The notes under the pieces were generated by a model, which was not told the origin of the DNA, did not search any database, and saw only the letters and a program-made list of their open reading frames with translations. A DNA stretch of 6,578 nucleotides, taken from Nitrospira sp. UBA6909 (GTDB taxonomy: Bacteria > Nitrospirota > Nitrospiria > Nitrospirales > Nitrospiraceae). This document shows positions 6,357 through 6,578 of the stretch, one piece after another. A program made the translations under genes and the position numbers. The stretch lies in NCBI GenBank assembly GCA_002451055.1, contig DKBD01000184.1:1-6578 (forward strand), written 5' to 3'. Each line of letters opens with the position of its first letter. Position 1 is the first letter of the stretch.

Positions 6357-6365
6357 TGATATAGT
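6357..6365 (+). promoter_or_regulatory. Extended -10 promoter candidate for the divergent lipoprotein gene
   Basis: TGATATAGT (6357-6365) is a TGn-type extended -10 box (TATAGT, 5 of 6). I see no good -35 at 16-18 bases, which extended -10 promoters can tolerate. The predicted start is near 6372, about 64 bases before the ATG at 6436. It overlaps the -10 of the opposite promoter almost completely. Confidence 0.35.
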
Positions 6366-6387
6366 GAGCTGCTGCCTTCATCGTCAA
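6358..6387 (-). promoter_or_regulatory. Promoter candidate for the methyltransferase-like gene
   Basis: On the minus strand TTGACG (6387-6382, 5 of 6) is followed by 18 bases and TATATC (6363-6358, 4 of 6). The predicted start is near 6351, about 40 bases before the ATG at 6310. This fits the ATG starts better than the TTG at 6334, which would leave only about 16 bases of leader. Confidence 0.5.
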
Positions 6388-6391
6388 GGCA
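6373..6391. repeat. Inverted repeat TGCCTT-7-AAGGCA in the divergent intergenic region
   Basis: Perfect 6-base arms (6373-6378 and 6386-6391) surround a 7-base centre. The right arm overlaps the -35 box of the minus-strand promoter (6387-6382), and the left arm lies at the predicted start of the plus-strand transcript. It could be an operator affecting both genes or a small hairpin in the lipoprotein leader. There is no T-tract, so it is not a terminator. Confidence 0.3.
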
Positions 6392-6435
6392 TCCAGCGTT
6401 TTGTCCGCCCACTGACTGCCTGAGAGGAGTTGCTT

Positions 6436-6578
6436 ATGTCCGCGAGAAGCGTCCTTCGCATTGCCACCCGGCACCTTCAGCCGGCTGTTCGACTGGGCAT
6501 CGTTGCCCTCCTCTTCACAATGAGTCTCGGCTGTGCCCAGGAACACCGGCAACTTTTCGGCTCAAATGAGGCGAGCGA
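6436..6578 (+). CDS. Putative lipoprotein, N-terminal part (cut by window end)
   Basis: An open frame of 47 codons runs from ATG at 6436 off the right edge. AGGAG at 6425-6429 with a 6-base spacer gives the best ribosome binding site in the window. The product starts with a long basic n-region (Arg4, Arg8, Arg12, Arg19), then a hydrophobic run LGIVALLFTM (20-29), then SLGC with Cys33. This fits the relaxed PROSITE-style prokaryotic lipoprotein pattern, although Ser at -3 is less usual than Leu. The mature protein would begin CAQEHRQLFG and be lipid-anchored in the envelope. No domain can be identified from the visible part. It is transcribed divergently from the methyltransferase-like gene, with 125 bases between the two starts. 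Confidence 0.8.
   Translation, partial: MSARSVLRIATRHLQPAVRLGIVALLFTMSLGCAQEHRQLFGSNEAS

Overview
The window is a chromosomal segment from a Gram-negative-type bacterium. Hand counts give roughly 55-60% GC in the coding part and about 39% GC over bases 1-360. A tRNA-Gly, a TgpA-type membrane transglutaminase and a lipoprotein with a strong Shine-Dalgarno fit such an organism. Nitrospirota (Nitrospira-like) is my guess from the general look of the proteins, but nothing in the sequence proves the taxon.

Layout: (1) Bases 1-404 are AT-rich and show no gene I can support, but they carry several short inverted and direct repeats. (2) A textbook sigma70-type promoter (405-433) drives a complete tRNA-Gly(GCC) with encoded CCA (468-542, plus strand). 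(3) Converging on it is a minus-strand gene set, listed in transcription order: a 438-aa protein with a SAM-methyltransferase motif I (4994-6310), a MoxR-family AAA+ ATPase (3928-4872), a DUF58 membrane protein (2768-3886) and a TgpA/DUF3488 transglutaminase (583-2790). (4) Divergent from this set, at the right edge, begins a lipoprotein gene on the plus strand (6436 to beyond the window end).

MoxR, DUF58 and TgpA form a widely conserved trio (B. subtilis yeaC-yeaD-yebA is an example). The expected division of labour is a cytosolic AAA+ chaperone-like ATPase, a membrane-anchored DUF58 partner, and a periplasm-facing transglutaminase whose Cys-His-Asp triad is intact here. DUF58 and tgpA overlap and are probably translationally coupled. 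A good minus-strand promoter (TTGACC-17-TAGACT, 4953-4925) lies between the methyltransferase-like gene and the ATPase, so the trio can be transcribed on its own. This promoter also argues against the long TTG-initiated form of the ATPase, because that TTG is the first three bases of the -35 box. The methyltransferase-like gene has its own promoter candidate, which overlaps a candidate promoter for the divergent lipoprotein.

The trio itself is well known. The parts that are not standard are the methyltransferase-like companion gene, the tiny leader ORF whose stop overlaps the ATPase start, the direct repeat at the predicted start of the trio's transcript, and the repeat-bearing AT-rich block upstream of the tRNA.
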